This document shows positions 8,521-17,231 of a stretch of 64,000 nucleotides of DNA, piece after piece. The notes beneath the pieces were generated by a model, which saw only the letters and a program-made list of their open reading frames with translations, was not told the origin of the DNA and did no database searches. Source of the DNA: UBA6136 sp964386975 (GTDB lineage Bacteria > Pseudomonadota > Gammaproteobacteria > Methylococcales > Methylococcaceae); contig CAYLUS010000004.1 in the NCBI GenBank assembly GCA_964386975.1, forward strand, positions 22,637-86,636. Reading direction: 5' to 3'. Every line of letters starts with the position of its first letter. Positions within the stretch are counted from its first letter, which is position 1. Position numbers and translations under genes: made by a program.

Positions 8521-9262
8521 GGCGGATTTCAGGGCAGTGCAGGCGGCATTTGCCGCCTACATCCGGGACCCCCGATCCGCAGCCCCGCCTGAAGGGGTGC
8601 CTCTGGCCCGGATGCAGGTCTACCGGGACCTGTTCTTCAATAACATCGCCAGCTTTATCCAAACTGGTTTTCCGGTACTAAGACGCCTTCTTTCAGAGGC
8701 CGAATGGCAGACGCTGATCCAGTCGTTCTTCGCCACGCACGCCTGTCGTACCCCGTTGTTCGTGGGGATTGCCGAGGAGTTTTCCGACTGGATGGAGCGC
8801 CAACCTCCCTCAGCCTTCGCGCAACGCCCTTTTCTTCCCGAGCTGGTTCGCCATGAATGGGTAGAGCTTGCGCTCTCGACCCGCATGGGAGAGTGCCCGC
8901 CCTTGGATCCCCAGTTTGAGCACGGACTTGAAGCCAAGGTGCTCCGTCTTTCATCACTGGCGGTAATTCGCGCCTACGCCTTTCCGGTGCATCGGATCGG
9001 ACCGGATCACCAACCGGTCGCCGCACCCGATGCCAAAACCTACCTTCTGGCCTATCGCGACCGCGAGGAACTGGTGCAGTTCATTGAACTTAACGCCATC
9101 AGCTTCGCTCTCCTCGAGTGTCTGTCCCAATCCGATCCGGAGCCTTTGCGCCAGATCCTCTCCGATCTGGCGCAGGCAATGGGTCACCCGGATCCCGCCG
9201 CGGTGATTGCGTTTGGGCAAGACCTTGTCATCACCCTCCATCGCCAAGGGGTCTTGGGCTAG
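8507..9262 (+). CDS. DUF2063 DNA-binding-type partner protein (BufC/HvfC type)
   Basis: A 251-residue DUF2063 protein, the usual partner of DUF692 enzymes, thought to bind the leader peptide and deliver the precursor. The N-terminal domain shows the family pattern ARMQVYRDLFFNNIASFIQTGFPV, quoted as MQVYRDLFFNNI and TGFPVLRRLL. The FLPELVRHEWVE motif (about 115-126) follows. The start is the ATG at 8507, inside the end of the DUF692 gene, which gives translational coupling. Despite the family's DNA-binding label, a role in RiPP maturation fits this context better. No DoxX-like fourth gene follows. Confidence 0.88.
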   Translation: MAGSEADFRAVQAAFAAYIRDPRSAAPPEGVPLARMQVYRDLFFNNIASFIQTGFPVLRRLLSEAEWQTLIQSFFATHACRTPLFVGIAEEFSDWMERQPPSAFAQRPFLPELVRHEWVELALSTRMGECPPLDPQFEHGLEAKVLRLSSLAVIRAYAFPVHRIGPDHQPVAAPDAKTYLLAYRDREELVQFIELNAISFALLECLSQSDPEPLRQILSDLAQAMGHPDPAAVIAFGQDLVITLHRQGVLG

Positions 9263-9290
9263 GACGCGGCGCTTCTGGCGTGCGCTGCGA

Positions 9291-9314
9291 TGCCCCGTGA
9301 TGGGGCTTTTTTTT
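9291..9314 (+). terminator. Rho-independent terminator after the RiPP cluster
   Basis: GCCCC-GTGAT-GGGGC hairpin followed directly by eight T residues, 29 bases after the DUF2063 stop. It separates the RiPP cluster from ntrBC. Confidence 0.8.
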
Positions 9315-9324
9315 GACGCCATAA

Positions 9325-9341
9325 TGCCCCATTATGGTGCA
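9325..9341. promoter_or_regulatory. NtrC-type operator upstream of ntrB
   Basis: TGCCCCA-TTA-TGGTGCA, or TGCACCATAATGGGGCA on the other strand. This matches the known NtrC-box pattern TGCACCA-N3-TGGTGCA with one mismatch. It lies about 93 bases before the ntrB ATG, so NtrC autoregulation of ntrBC is the simplest reading. The dyad extends outward through CCATAATG/CATTATGG. Confidence 0.65.
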
Positions 9342-9433
9342 ATGAAGGGTTCTTGAGCCGCCTCGAGTAAGCCACAGCCCCGCTGGCTGGGGCCTCGCGC
9401 CGTTCTGGCCCTCAAATTGCAACACATCGGACC

Positions 9434-10507
9434 ATGAATCCACGCGATCCCGCTCAACTCTGTCTTCGTATCCTTGACCACCTCACGGATGCCGTGTTGC
9501 TGTTCGAGCCGGACTGCTGTCTGGCCTACATCAACCTGGCCGGTGAAATGCTGTTTCAGGTCAGTGCCCGCCAGGTGATGGGGCTTCGTGCCAGCGAGAT
9601 GTTTGGTCTGTGCGATCGCACCATTGAGTCGGATTTCAAGCGGGCTCTACAGCGCGGTGAGACCCTGACCAAGCGCAATCTGGCCCTCGGGATGCCATCG
9701 CAGCCGGCAACCGTCAATCTCACCATCGTGCCCATCCTCGACAAGGATCGACCTGAGTCGGTGCTGGTGCAGATCGAACAGGTCGACCGGCACCTTCGGA
9801 TTTCCATGGAGGAGCAGATTCTGGCGCAGCAGAATGCTGCCCGCATGCTGCTGAGGGGCCTGGCCCATGAAATCAAGAATCCGCTGGGCGGTATCCGCGG
9901 GTCCGCACAGCTCCTTGAGCGGGAACTGCCCGATGAGGAGCTGCGGGAGTACACCCAGATCATCATGGACGAATCCGACCGCCTGCAGTTGCTGGTCGAC
10001 CGGATGCTGGGTCCCAACAAGCCCCTGACCATGGAGCCAATCAATATTCATAAGGTGCTGGAACGGGTGCGGCAGTTGGTCAAGGTCGAGGTGCCGCCCG
10101 AGGTGCTCATTGATCGTGACTATGACCCCAGTATTCCCCTGGTCAATGGCGATGGCGATCTTCTGATCCAGGCCATTCTCAACATGGTCCGCAATGCCGC
10201 GCAGGCGGTGGGCCAGCGGGGCACCATTTTGATCCGGACCCGAATACACCGGCAGGTGACCATCGGTCACAAGCGCAACCGCATGGCCGTCAAGATCGAG
10301 ATTGAGGATGATGGTCCGGGAATCCCCCCGGAAATCATGGGTCAGATCTTTTATCCGATGGTGACTGGCAGGGCAGAGGGGACAGGACTTGGGCTTTCCA
10401 TCGCGCAATCGCTGATCAACCAGCATGGCGGCCTCATTGAATGTGCCAGCGAGGCCGGGCATACCGTATTTTCAATCTATCTACCCCTGGAGATGGGCCA
10501 TGGATAA
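9434..10507 (+). CDS. glnL: Nitrogen regulation sensor histidine kinase NtrB
   Basis: Cytoplasmic histidine kinase/phosphatase (NtrB, GlnL) that responds to PII and controls NtrC phosphorylation under nitrogen limitation. At 357 residues it has an N-terminal PAS domain (about 10-120), a HisKA domain with His145 in RGLAHEIKNPLGG, and an HATPase domain with the N box NMVRNAAQAV, G1 EDDGPGIPPE and G2 GTGLGLSIAQ. There are no membrane helices. It overlaps ntrC by 8 bases. A terminator isolates it from upstream genes, and an NtrC-type box precedes it. glnA is not adjacent, unlike in enterobacteria. Confidence 0.94.
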   Translation: MNPRDPAQLCLRILDHLTDAVLLFEPDCCLAYINLAGEMLFQVSARQVMGLRASEMFGLCDRTIESDFKRALQRGETLTKRNLALGMPSQPATVNLTIVPILDKDRPESVLVQIEQVDRHLRISMEEQILAQQNAARMLLRGLAHEIKNPLGGIRGSAQLLERELPDEELREYTQIIMDESDRLQLLVDRMLGPNKPLTMEPINIHKVLERVRQLVKVEVPPEVLIDRDYDPSIPLVNGDGDLLIQAILNMVRNAAQAVGQRGTILIRTRIHRQVTIGHKRNRMAVKIEIEDDGPGIPPEIMGQIFYPMVTGRAEGTGLGLSIAQSLINQHGGLIECASEAGHTVFSIYLPLEMGHG

Positions 10508-11915
10508 CGCAGACGAGGTCTGGATTGTCGACGACGACCGGTCGATTCGCTGGGTGCTGGAAAAGGCGCTCCAGAAAGCGGGCATCCTCACCAAAAGCTT
10601 TTCAAGCGGAGATAGCCTGCTTGAACACCTCGGCTCGGACACGCCGGATGCCATCATTACGGATATTCGCATGCCCGGCATCGACGGCATCAGTCTTCTC
10701 AAACGCCTGCAGGCCCAGCACCCGGATCTTCCTGTCATCATCATGACGGCGCACTCTGACCTTGAGAGTGCGGTTTCCGCCTTCCATGGCGGGGCGTTTG
10801 AATACCTTCCCAAGCCCTTTGATATCGATGAGGCGGTGGATCGCGTCCAGCGCGCCTGCGTTCAGGCCCGTAACCTGCGTCAGGACAAGGACCCCCTGCC
10901 GATCGCGGAGGCAACGCCGGAGATCATCGGCGCCGCCCCCAGCATGCAGGAAGTGTTCAGGGCCATAGCGCGCCTGGCGCGCTCCCATATCACGGTGCTG
11001 ATCAATGGTGAATCAGGGACGGGCAAGGAATTGGTGGCCAAGGCCCTGCATCGCCACAGTCCCCGGGCCGCGCAACCGTTCATTGCCCTGAACATGGCGG
11101 CCATACCCAGGGATCTGCTGGAGTCTGAGCTTTTCGGGCATGAGCGGGGCGCCTTCACCGGTGCTCAGGCGCGCCGTGCCGGACGCTTCGAGCAAGCCGA
11201 TGGCGGCACCCTGTTTCTGGATGAGATCGGCGACATGCCGGCGGAACTCCAGACCCGCTTGCTGCGCGTTCTGGCCGATGGTGAGTTCTTTCCCGTGGGA
11301 GCCCATGCGCCGGTGCGGGTAGATGTCAGGATCATCGCGGCGACCCACCAGAACCTGGACCAGCTGGTGGCCGAGGGTCGATTTCGGGAGGATCTCTACC
11401 ACCGCCTCAATGTCATCCGGATTCATTTGCCGGCGCTCCGGGAGCGGCGTCAGGACATCCCCTTGTTGCTGCGTCATTTCCTCAAGGAGGCCAGCCATGA
11501 AATCCGGGGCGAGGCCAAGAACCTCCTGCCTGAGGTTGAAACCTACCTTTGTCAGCTGGACTGGCCCGGCAATGTCCGACAACTCGAAAATACCTGCCGC
11601 TGGATCACGGTCATGGCCGCCGGTAAGGATGTTCACCTTGACGATCTTCCCCCGGAATTGCTGCAGCCACCGAGGGAGGGAGCGCTTGGGCCCATTCCCG
11701 AGGGTTGGCAGGAGGCCTTGCGGGTCTGGGTCGATGAGCAGGTCCGTCAGGGTCATATCAACATTGCCAAGGATGCGATTGAGTCCGCCGAGGGCATCCT
11801 GATTCGCACGGCCCTCGGTGCGACGCGGGGTCGACGCCAGGAGGCCGCCAAGCTTCTGGGCTATGGCCGTAATACCCTGACGCGCAAGATTTCAGAGCTG
11901 CATCTGGACGTTTGA
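10500..11915 (+). CDS. glnG: Nitrogen regulation response regulator NtrC
   Basis: Sigma-54-dependent activator (NtrC, GlnG), 471 residues from the ATG at 10500. The receiver domain has the acidic pair near DDDRS and the phospho-acceptor Asp55 in ITDIRMPGIDG. The AAA+ domain has Walker A GESGTGKE, the sigma-54 contact GAFTGA in HERGAFTGAQ and Walker B LFLDEIGD. The C-terminal Fis-type helix-turn-helix includes RRQEAAKLLGYGRNTLTRKI. It is translationally coupled to ntrB. Its own operator is probably the box upstream of ntrB. Confidence 0.95.
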   Translation: MDNADEVWIVDDDRSIRWVLEKALQKAGILTKSFSSGDSLLEHLGSDTPDAIITDIRMPGIDGISLLKRLQAQHPDLPVIIMTAHSDLESAVSAFHGGAFEYLPKPFDIDEAVDRVQRACVQARNLRQDKDPLPIAEATPEIIGAAPSMQEVFRAIARLARSHITVLINGESGTGKELVAKALHRHSPRAAQPFIALNMAAIPRDLLESELFGHERGAFTGAQARRAGRFEQADGGTLFLDEIGDMPAELQTRLLRVLADGEFFPVGAHAPVRVDVRIIAATHQNLDQLVAEGRFREDLYHRLNVIRIHLPALRERRQDIPLLLRHFLKEASHEIRGEAKNLLPEVETYLCQLDWPGNVRQLENTCRWITVMAAGKDVHLDDLPPELLQPPREGALGPIPEGWQEALRVWVDEQVRQGHINIAKDAIESAEGILIRTALGATRGRRQEAAKLLGYGRNTLTRKISELHLDV

Positions 11916-11973
11916 AGCCACTCTCGGTGAACGGGCTGGTTCCTGTACGGGTGCCAATCGCCCGGCACAGGGA

Positions 11974-11982
11974 TGCGATAAT
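11974..11982 (+). promoter_or_regulatory. Possible extended -10 promoter for glgP
   Basis: TGCGATAAT is an extended -10 element (TGn plus a five-of-six match to TATAAT) in the 177-base gap between ntrC and glgP. No convincing -35 is visible. The rest of the gap shows no other feature. Confidence 0.3.
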
Positions 11983-12092
11983 GTTCCCAAGCTCAGCGCG
12001 TAAGTTCATCGCGTTTGTTAAGAAGGACACGCTCCTCGACCCAGTGGCGGGGAAGTGCCTACAGATTCGTGGACCAGAACCAGGAACCCTCC

Positions 12093-14582
12093 ATGCCCAA
12101 CCGCAGCCTCAACCGCAGTGAACCGACCCGCGCGCTGACACAGGTGCCCCCCCTGGGCATGAAGCCCAATGAACTGGCGGAGGCCATTGCCCTTCACTTC
12201 AATGTGACCTTGGGCCGGGATTCGTCCTGCAAGTCTTGCCATTACACCTATTCAGCGTTGGCTTTGACCGTGCGCGATCGTCTGATGGAGCGCTGGAAAA
12301 ATACCCTCTCGGCCTATCGGGAGGCGGATTGCAAGCGGGCGTACTACCTGTCATTAGAGTTCCTGATGGGCAGGACCTTGAGTAATGCCATGCTCAACCT
12401 TGGGGTTTCAAGCCCGATGGTCAAGGCCCTGGAGTCGCTGGGACTCGAGATGGAGGAATTGGAGGACATCGAGCCGGATGCCGGCTTGGGCAATGGTGGC
12501 CTTGGCCGGCTTGCGGCCTGTTTTGTTGATAGTTGTGCGACCTTGAGCCTGCCGGTTACCGGCTATGGCATTCGCTACGAATATGGCATGTTTCGCCAGC
12601 TGATCGAGCAGGGATACCAACTGGAGGAGCCGGATCACTGGCTCCGTAATGGCAATATCTGGGAGCTCGAACGTCCCGAACTCACGGTCCGGATTCATTT
12701 TGGTGGCCGTACCGAGGTCAGCGAGGACGGTCGGGTTCACTGGCGCGACACCCATGATGTTCTGGCGGTACCCTACGATGTCCCGGTACCCGGCTTTGAA
12801 AATGGCACGGTCAATACCCTGAGACTGTGGTACGCCGCAGCAACCGATGAGTTCGCCCTCAGCGAATTCAATGCCGGCGACTATACGGAAGCGGTCAGGG
12901 CCAAGAACATGGCTGAGAACATCACCATGGTGCTTTACCCGAATGACACGAGCGAAAACGGCAAGGAACTCAGGCTACGACAACAGTATTTCCTGGCTTC
13001 CGCCAGTCTCCAGGACGTGCTGCGGGGGTGGGTCAAGGTCCACGGAGAAGATTTCACCCAGTTTGCCGAAAAGAACGTCTTTCAACTCAACGATACCCAC
13101 CCGACCATTGCGGTGGCGGAATTGATGCGCCTGTTGGTGGATGTGCATGGGCTCGAGTGGCAGAACGCCTGGTCGATCACCCGCAAGACCATGGCCTATA
13201 CCAATCATACCCTCTTACCTGAAGCCCTTGAAAAATGGCCAGTGCGGATGTTCCGGCAATTGCTGCCCCGTCTTCTGGAGATCATTTTTGAGATCAACGC
13301 CGGTTTTCTCCAAGAGGTGGCCGCCCGTTGGCCCGGCGACAACGAGCGCATGGCCCGCATGTCGCTGATTGAGGAGGGGTGGGAGCAGCACGTCCGCATG
13401 GCCTACCTCGCGATCGTAGGCAGTTTCTCGGTCAATGGCGTTGCTGCCTTGCATTCGGACCTGCTGGTTCGCGGCATGTTTCGTGACTTCAAGGAGATGT
13501 GGCCGGAGAAGTTCAACAACAAGACCAACGGCATTACCCCGAGGCGCTGGTTGCAGGGCTGTAATCCGGATCTCTCGGCGCTCATTACCAAAACCATTGG
13601 CGATGGCTGGACCCATGACCTTTCGGCCCTGAAAAAACTCAAGGCGTATGCCGAAGATCCGGCTTTTCGCAAGGCCTGGCGCGAGGTCAGGGCGAGCAAC
13701 AAGGAGCGGTTTGCCCGCTACGTGCTCAACGAAGTCGGCCTGGCCCTCGATCCCAATGCCCTGTTTGACACGCAGGTCAAGCGCATCCATGAGTACAAGC
13801 GACAGTTGCTGAATGCCTTGCATGTCATTCACCTCTATGACCGGATTCGGCGGGGCGATACCCAGAACTGGACACCGCGGGTCGTCTTTTTTGGTGGCAA
13901 GGCTGCGCCCGGCTACCAGATGGCCAAACGCATCATCAAGCTCATCAATAACATTGCCCGGATCGTGAATCGGGACCCGATGGTGGGTGATCGTCTGAAG
14001 GTGGTGTTCCTGCCGAATTATCGGGTCACGGCCATGGAAATGATCTGCCCGGGCACCGATCTCTCCGAGCAGATTTCCACGGCGGGCAAGGAGGCCTCCG
14101 GAACCGGGAACATGAAGTTCATGCTCAATGGCGCCCTGACCATTGGTACCCTCGATGGCGCCAACATCGAAATCCGCGAAGAGGTCGGCGCTGAGAACTT
14201 CTTCCTCTTCGGCCTGACCGCCGAGGAAGTCGAGGCGGCCCGCGCCACCTATGATCCCCTGGCGATCATCCGGGGCAATGAGGACCTCAGCCGGGTCATG
14301 GGGCTGTTGGAGTCCGGATTCTTCAATCCGGATGAACCGGGTATCTTTGATGCCGTGATCGATTCGATCAAGGGCTCCTGGGATCCCTGGATGACTGCGG
14401 CGGATTTCCCGGCCTATGTGAAGGCCCAGCGCGATGCCGCGGACGCTTATCAGGATCAGGATAACTGGACCCGCATGAGCATTCTCAATACCGCATCGGC
14501 CGGCAAGTTTTCCTCTGACCGCACCATTCTCGAGTACAACCGGGATATCTGGCACTTAAAGCCCGTCAAGGCGGCTTCCTGA
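12093..14582 (+). CDS. glgP: Glycogen/alpha-glucan phosphorylase
   Basis: PLP-dependent phosphorylase releasing glucose-1-phosphate from alpha-1,4-glucans; 829 residues from the ATG at 12093, close to the family norm. Diagnostic segments are YYLSLEFLMGR near the N-terminus, DAGLGNGGLGRLAACF, FQLNDTHPTIAVAEL, and the PLP-lysine motif EASGTGNMKFMLNGALTIGT. An in-frame start at 12015 adds 26 residues unlike the family and is less likely. It stands alone with no other glycogen gene nearby. The trmL gene follows after 4 bases and may be co-transcribed. Confidence 0.95.
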   Translation: MPNRSLNRSEPTRALTQVPPLGMKPNELAEAIALHFNVTLGRDSSCKSCHYTYSALALTVRDRLMERWKNTLSAYREADCKRAYYLSLEFLMGRTLSNAMLNLGVSSPMVKALESLGLEMEELEDIEPDAGLGNGGLGRLAACFVDSCATLSLPVTGYGIRYEYGMFRQLIEQGYQLEEPDHWLRNGNIWELERPELTVRIHFGGRTEVSEDGRVHWRDTHDVLAVPYDVPVPGFENGTVNTLRLWYAAATDEFALSEFNAGDYTEAVRAKNMAENITMVLYPNDTSENGKELRLRQQYFLASASLQDVLRGWVKVHGEDFTQFAEKNVFQLNDTHPTIAVAELMRLLVDVHGLEWQNAWSITRKTMAYTNHTLLPEALEKWPVRMFRQLLPRLLEIIFEINAGFLQEVAARWPGDNERMARMSLIEEGWEQHVRMAYLAIVGSFSVNGVAALHSDLLVRGMFRDFKEMWPEKFNNKTNGITPRRWLQGCNPDLSALITKTIGDGWTHDLSALKKLKAYAEDPAFRKAWREVRASNKERFARYVLNEVGLALDPNALFDTQVKRIHEYKRQLLNALHVIHLYDRIRRGDTQNWTPRVVFFGGKAAPGYQMAKRIIKLINNIARIVNRDPMVGDRLKVVFLPNYRVTAMEMICPGTDLSEQISTAGKEASGTGNMKFMLNGALTIGTLDGANIEIREEVGAENFFLFGLTAEEVEAARATYDPLAIIRGNEDLSRVMGLLESGFFNPDEPGIFDAVIDSIKGSWDPWMTAADFPAYVKAQRDAADAYQDQDNWTRMSILNTASAGKFSSDRTILEYNRDIWHLKPVKAAS

Positions 14583-14586
14583 GCGG

Positions 14587-15060
14587 GTGTTTGACATCGT
14601 TCTGGTGGAGCCGGAGATTGCCCCCAATACCGGCAATATCATCCGGCTGTGTGCCAACACCGGCGCCCGGCTCCATCTCATTCATCCACTGGGATTTGAG
14701 CTGGATGACCGGCGGTTGAAGCGGGCAGGCCTGGACTACCACGAATTTGCCGATGTCCAGGAGCATCCAAGTCTCATGGGTTTTCAAGAGCGACTCAAGC
14801 CACGGCGACTCCTGGCGTTTACCACCAAAGGCCAGCGTGGCTATTCGGAAGTGACATATCGCCCCGGAGATGCCCTGCTGTTCGGCTCGGAAACCCGCGG
14901 GCTGGGCGCTGAGGTCCTAAACACCTTGCCGGCCGAAGATCGGATTTACCTACCCATGCAACCGGAGAGCCGCAGCCTCAACCTTTCCAATACGGTGGCC
15001 GTGGTGCTTTATGAGGCCTGGCGCCAGCAGGGGTTTAGAGGCGCAGGGCCGGCCCCTTGA
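14587..15060 (+). CDS. trmL: tRNA (cytidine/uridine-34-2'-O)-methyltransferase
   Basis: SPOUT-class SAM-dependent enzyme that 2'-O-methylates the wobble base of tRNA-Leu species. It is 157 residues, the expected length for TrmL (YibK). N-terminal motif EPEIAPNTGNIIRLCANTG, trefoil-knot motifs FGSETRGLG and the C-terminal LNLSNTVAVVLYEAW are all present. The start is a GTG four bases after the glgP stop. It is convergent with asd. Confidence 0.94.
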   Translation: MFDIVLVEPEIAPNTGNIIRLCANTGARLHLIHPLGFELDDRRLKRAGLDYHEFADVQEHPSLMGFQERLKPRRLLAFTTKGQRGYSEVTYRPGDALLFGSETRGLGAEVLNTLPAEDRIYLPMQPESRSLNLSNTVAVVLYEAWRQQGFRGAGPAP

Positions 15061-15068
15061 GCCGGCCT
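15046..15068. terminator. GC-rich hairpin at the trmL/asd convergence
   Basis: GGCCGGC-CCCTTGA-GCCGGCC forms a 7-base-pair stem over the trmL stop codon, between the convergent trmL and asd. There is no T-tract, so it could be a weak bidirectional terminator. Confidence 0.35.
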
Positions 15069-15088
15069 GGATTCCCGCTGTCAGGGAT

Positions 15089-16111
15089 TTAGAGGTAGTC
15101 CCGGATCAGCACTTCGGCAATCTGGAGACTGTTGAGGGCTGCCCCCTTGCGGATGTTGTCTGAGACGACCCAGAGGTTCAGTCCTCTGGGGTGGGAGATG
15201 TCCTCCCGGATGCGTCCGACATAAGTGGGGTCGTTGCCCGCGCCCTCGGTCACTGCGGTCGGGTAGCCGCCGGGCTGGCGATCATCAATGACGCAGACGC
15301 CAGGGGCTTTTTCCAGCAACTGACGGGCCGCCTCGGCCGTGATCTTGTCACGGGTTTCAATGTGAACGGCCTCGGAGTGTCCATAAAACACCGGCACTCT
15401 GACGGTCGTCGGATTCACCTGAATCTGGTCATCCCCCATGATTTTCTGGGTTTCCCAGACCATCTTCATTTCTTCTTTGGTGTAGCCGTTATCCAGGAAC
15501 ACATCGATTTGCGGAATGACATTGAAGGCGATCTGCTTTGGGTAGACCTCTGGCTGAATCGGTTTGCCGCTGAGCAGCAGGGTGGTTTGATTTGCCAGTT
15601 CGTCAATCGCCTTCTTGCCGGTACCGGATACGGCCTGATAGGTACAGACATTGATCCGCTCGATGCCGACGGCATCGTAGATCGGTTTCAAGGCCACCAG
15701 CATCTGGATGGTCGAGCAGTTGGGATTGGCAATGATCCCCCGGTTGCGATAGAGCGCGATCGCCTGCGGATTGACTTCCGGAACCACCAGCGGAATATCC
15801 GCTTCGTAGCGAAACCGGGACGTATTGTCGATGACGACACAGCCGGCCTGGGCCGCGATGGGTCCATAGACCTCAGAAACAGAGGCGCCGGCTGAGAAGA
15901 GGCCAATCTGCGCCTGATTGAAATCGAAGGTGGCGACATCCTGGACAACCCGTTCTTGACCCATGAACTCGATCGTTTGTCCGGCCGAGCGGCTACTGGC
16001 CAGCGGGTAGACGTTGCCGACCGGAAAGCGGCGTTCGGCCAGCAACGCCAGCATGGTCTCGCCAACGGCGCCGGTGGCACCGAGGACCGCAACGTCAAAG
16101 GTTCTGGTCAT
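15089..16111 (-). CDS. asd: Aspartate-semialdehyde dehydrogenase
   Basis: NADPH-dependent reduction of aspartyl phosphate to the semialdehyde, the branch point to lysine/DAP, threonine and methionine. It is 340 residues. The Rossmann motif VLGATGAVGE is at 9-18 and the catalytic Cys132 is in ANPNCSTIQM. The conserved QAVSGTGKKAIDEL and VRVPVFYGHSEA (substrate Arg and His region) are present. It is the last gene of a minus-strand run leuC-leuD-leuB-asd, 4 bases after leuB, an arrangement common in Gammaproteobacteria. Confidence 0.96.
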   Translation of the reverse strand: MTRTFDVAVLGATGAVGETMLALLAERRFPVGNVYPLASSRSAGQTIEFMGQERVVQDVATFDFNQAQIGLFSAGASVSEVYGPIAAQAGCVVIDNTSRFRYEADIPLVVPEVNPQAIALYRNRGIIANPNCSTIQMLVALKPIYDAVGIERINVCTYQAVSGTGKKAIDELANQTTLLLSGKPIQPEVYPKQIAFNVIPQIDVFLDNGYTKEEMKMVWETQKIMGDDQIQVNPTTVRVPVFYGHSEAVHIETRDKITAEAARQLLEKAPGVCVIDDRQPGGYPTAVTEGAGNDPTYVGRIREDISHPRGLNLWVVSDNIRKGAALNSLQIAEVLIRDYL

Positions 16112-16115
16112 CCGC

Positions 16116-17195
16116 CTAGCTCCTCAGGGCGCGCACGATGGCATCACCCATCGCCTGGGTTCCGACTTTCTGTGTGCCTTCCGAGTAGATGTCAGCCGTC
16201 CGGAGTCCCTCGTCCAGCGCCTGGGTGACGGCCTTTTCGATGCGGTCGGCATGATCGGCATGGCCCAGGCTGTAGCGCAGCATCATGGCCACCGAGAGGA
16301 TCGTGGCGATCGGGTTGGCAAGCCCTTTGCCGGCAATGTCGGGTGCCGAGCCATGGATCGGTTCGTACATGCCTTTGCCGTTCTTGTCGAGTGAGGCCGA
16401 TGGCAGCATGCCAATCGAACCGGTCAGCATGGCGGCGCAGTCGGACAGGATGTCGCCGAACATGTTTTCAGTGACCATGACGTCAAACTGTTTGGGGGCC
16501 CTGACCAGCTGCATCGCGGCATTATCGACGTACATGTGGCTGAGTTCGACATCCGGATAGTCCTTAGAGACCTCGATCATCACCTCGCGCCAGAGTTCGG
16601 TGCACTCAAGCACATTGGCCTTGTCTACCGAGCACAGGCGACGGTTGCGCTTTTGCGCGGTCTGAAAGGCAATATGACCGATGCGGCGGATTTCCGATTC
16701 GCTGTAATACAGCGTATTGAAGCCCTCGCGCTCGCCCTGATCATTGACCCTGCGGCCCCGTGGCTTGCCGAAGTAGATGCCGCCGGTGAGTTCGCGAATG
16801 ATGACGATATCCAGCCCGGAAACCACCTCGGGCTTGAGCGTTGAGGCCTGCACCAGCTGTGGATAGAGAATGGCCGGGCGCAGGTTGGCAAACAGCTCGA
16901 GTTCCGAGCGCAGGCCCAGGAGGCCCCGCTCCGGGCGCACCGAGTAGTCCAGGGGTTCCCACTTGGGGCCACCGACGGCACCGAGGAGCACGGCATCGGC
17001 CGCCCTGCAGATCTTGAGGGTGGCATCGGGGAAGGGCGTGCCTGTCGCGTCATAGGCGATCCCGCCAATCAGCCCCTCTTCCGTCTCGATCTTAAGGCCA
17101 AAGTCACTTTGAAGGACATTCAGTACCTTGAGGGCTTCGGCGACAATTTCGGTACCTATGCCATCGCCTGGCAATACAGCAATTTTCTGGGTCAT
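16116..17195 (-). CDS. leuB: 3-isopropylmalate dehydrogenase
   Basis: NAD+-dependent oxidative decarboxylation of 3-isopropylmalate in leucine synthesis; 359 residues, family length. The start segment IAVLPGDGIGTEIVAEALKV, the RPERGLLGLRSEL loop, ELTGGIYFGKPRG and the NAD-binding GSAPDIAGKGLANPIATI are typical. It lies between leuD and asd on the minus strand, with 36 bases after leuD, and is most likely in one transcript with leuC and leuD. Confidence 0.97.
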   Translation of the reverse strand: MTQKIAVLPGDGIGTEIVAEALKVLNVLQSDFGLKIETEEGLIGGIAYDATGTPFPDATLKICRAADAVLLGAVGGPKWEPLDYSVRPERGLLGLRSELELFANLRPAILYPQLVQASTLKPEVVSGLDIVIIRELTGGIYFGKPRGRRVNDQGEREGFNTLYYSESEIRRIGHIAFQTAQKRNRRLCSVDKANVLECTELWREVMIEVSKDYPDVELSHMYVDNAAMQLVRAPKQFDVMVTENMFGDILSDCAAMLTGSIGMLPSASLDKNGKGMYEPIHGSAPDIAGKGLANPIATILSVAMMLRYSLGHADHADRIEKAVTQALDEGLRTADIYSEGTQKVGTQAMGDAIVRALRS

Positions 17196-17231
17196 GGAGA
17201 ACGTTCAGTCGAGTCGTTAAAAGGGGAGGGA

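Noticed and set aside
11965..11975. Possible sigma-54 promoter (GGCAC...TGC) before glgP
   Set aside because: Spacing between the GG and GC elements is nine bases instead of ten, and the TTGC core is incomplete.
13215..14555. A 446-codon open frame antisense to glgP
   Set aside because: Shadow of a high-GC coding gene; glgP motifs are intact on the plus strand.
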